A DNA stretch of 6,293 bases from Thermoplasmata archaeon (GTDB lineage: Archaea; Thermoplasmatota; Penumbrarchaeia; Penumbrarchaeales; Penumbrarchaeaceae). The notes below the pieces were generated by a model. The model was given only the letters and a program-made list of their open reading frames with translations, was not told the origin of the DNA and did not search any database. A program made the position numbers and the translations under genes. Shown one piece after another: positions 5,778 through 6,293 of this stretch. Numbering within the stretch: the first letter of the stretch is position 1; the number at the start of each line of letters is the position of its first letter. The stretch covers positions 1-6,293 of the forward strand of contig JAGLEG010000047.1 in NCBI GenBank assembly GCA_023145185.1, written 5' to 3'.

Positions 5778-6293
5778 ATGATACGAAGGTCTATGGCGTT
5801 ATTTCTGGCGATGTTGATGATGGTTCCAGTATCACTTCTGGTGATGGGTGAGGAGGGCGATCGGGTTACCCCGAACGTAACGGGTGTAATACTGGACTCG
5901 GTTACCGGTGACGGCGTGATGGGAAAACTCTATTTCGTCGGACCCGACGGCAACGAAGTGACGATCACAACAGATAGCGGGGAGAATGGGGCGTTCAGGC
6001 TGTTCCTAGACCCGGGAACCTACATCTACGAGGTGGAAGCCCGCGGATACGAGGGGACGAGAGGTCAACTCGTTGTGGGAAGGGAGGCCGTTACGCTCTC
6101 GATCGAGCTTGAGCCCGTCTCCAGTGAGCCCGAGGATAACGTGTTCGGACGGGTCATATCCGGTGTGGACAGATCGCCTCTGATGGCCGGCGTGTACATA
6201 TATTCGAATAACAAGGACGTGGTCACCCAGCTCAGGACCGACAGGGAGGGGAAGTTCTCCTGCCTCCTCCGGCCCGGCACGTACATGTATACG
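5778..6293 (+). CDS. secreted protein with carboxypeptidase-regulatory-like repeats (partial, runs off the right edge)
   Basis: The reading frame is open from ATG 5778 to the window end, 172 codons. A signal peptide (about 1-24: MIRRS, then a Leu/Met/Val-rich core, with cleavage likely after LLVMG) marks it as exported; no lipobox cysteine is seen. The first repeat (about 33-112: VTGVILDSVTGDGVMG, then TDSGENGAFRLFLDPGTYIYEVEARGYE) and the second, incomplete repeat (about 122 onwards: VFGRVISGVDRSPLMAGVYIY, then TDREGKFSCLLRPGTYMYT) each show the G-x-V, added-strand, T-D-x-x-G-x-F and P-G-T-Y pattern of carboxypeptidase-regulatory-like (PF13620-type) beta-sandwich domains, common in archaeal surface proteins. 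GGTGA (5769-5773) lies four bases before the ATG. The protein probably continues with more repeats or a membrane anchor outside the window. Its binding partner is unknown. It is divergent from the GTPase gene. Confidence 0.85.
   Translation, partial: MIRRSMALFLAMLMMVPVSLLVMGEEGDRVTPNVTGVILDSVTGDGVMGKLYFVGPDGNEVTITTDSGENGAFRLFLDPGTYIYEVEARGYEGTRGQLVVGREAVTLSIELEPVSSEPEDNVFGRVISGVDRSPLMAGVYIYSNNKDVVTQLRTDREGKFSCLLRPGTYMYT

Overview
This 6.3 kb window looks archaeal. TATA-like boxes precede several genes, and GGTGA or GGAGG ribosome binding sites sit a few bases before the starts. Intergenic DNA is AT-rich against GC-rich genes, and two of the families (a COG2403-type GTPase and a DUF483-like cysteine protein) are essentially archaeal. 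A euryarchaeal or Thermoplasmatota-like host is plausible, but this is inference; the window holds no rRNA or other decisive marker.

Layout, left to right. Positions 1-278 are AT-rich non-coding DNA with a perfect 11-bp inverted repeat and a TATA-like promoter for a TrkH-family potassium transporter subunit (279-1760, +). A DUF483-like cytosolic protein with two paired-cysteine motifs follows 36 bases later on the same strand (1797-2531). An AT-rich spacer (2532-2779) then carries two back-to-back long inverted repeats (12/12 and 14/15 matching positions) and a TATA-like box. It leads into a two-gene operon of tandem paralogous membrane proteins (2780-3385 and 3382-4182). These overlap by ATGA and share an extracellular beta-rich domain, but their C-termini differ: one ends in a sorting-signal-like tail, the other in a long charged cytoplasmic tail. 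A short hairpin separates them from a convergent gene on the minus strand (4224-5540), a P-loop GTPase of the COG2403 / cyclic 2,3-diphosphoglycerate synthetase-like family. Its roughly 237-bp upstream region holds several GC-rich hairpins and is shared with a divergent gene. That gene (5778 to beyond the window end, +) encodes a secreted protein with at least two carboxypeptidase-regulatory-like beta-sandwich repeats.

How the genes work together: no pathway links all of them. The left part concerns ion transport and a conserved protein of unknown role. The middle and right parts encode cell-surface proteins flanking a metabolic or GTP-binding enzyme. The parts most worth a second look are the tandem paralog pair with divergent C-termini and the paired inverted repeats just upstream of it. 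Nothing here (no CRISPR, phage, toxin-antitoxin or defence module) supports a strong claim of a new system.
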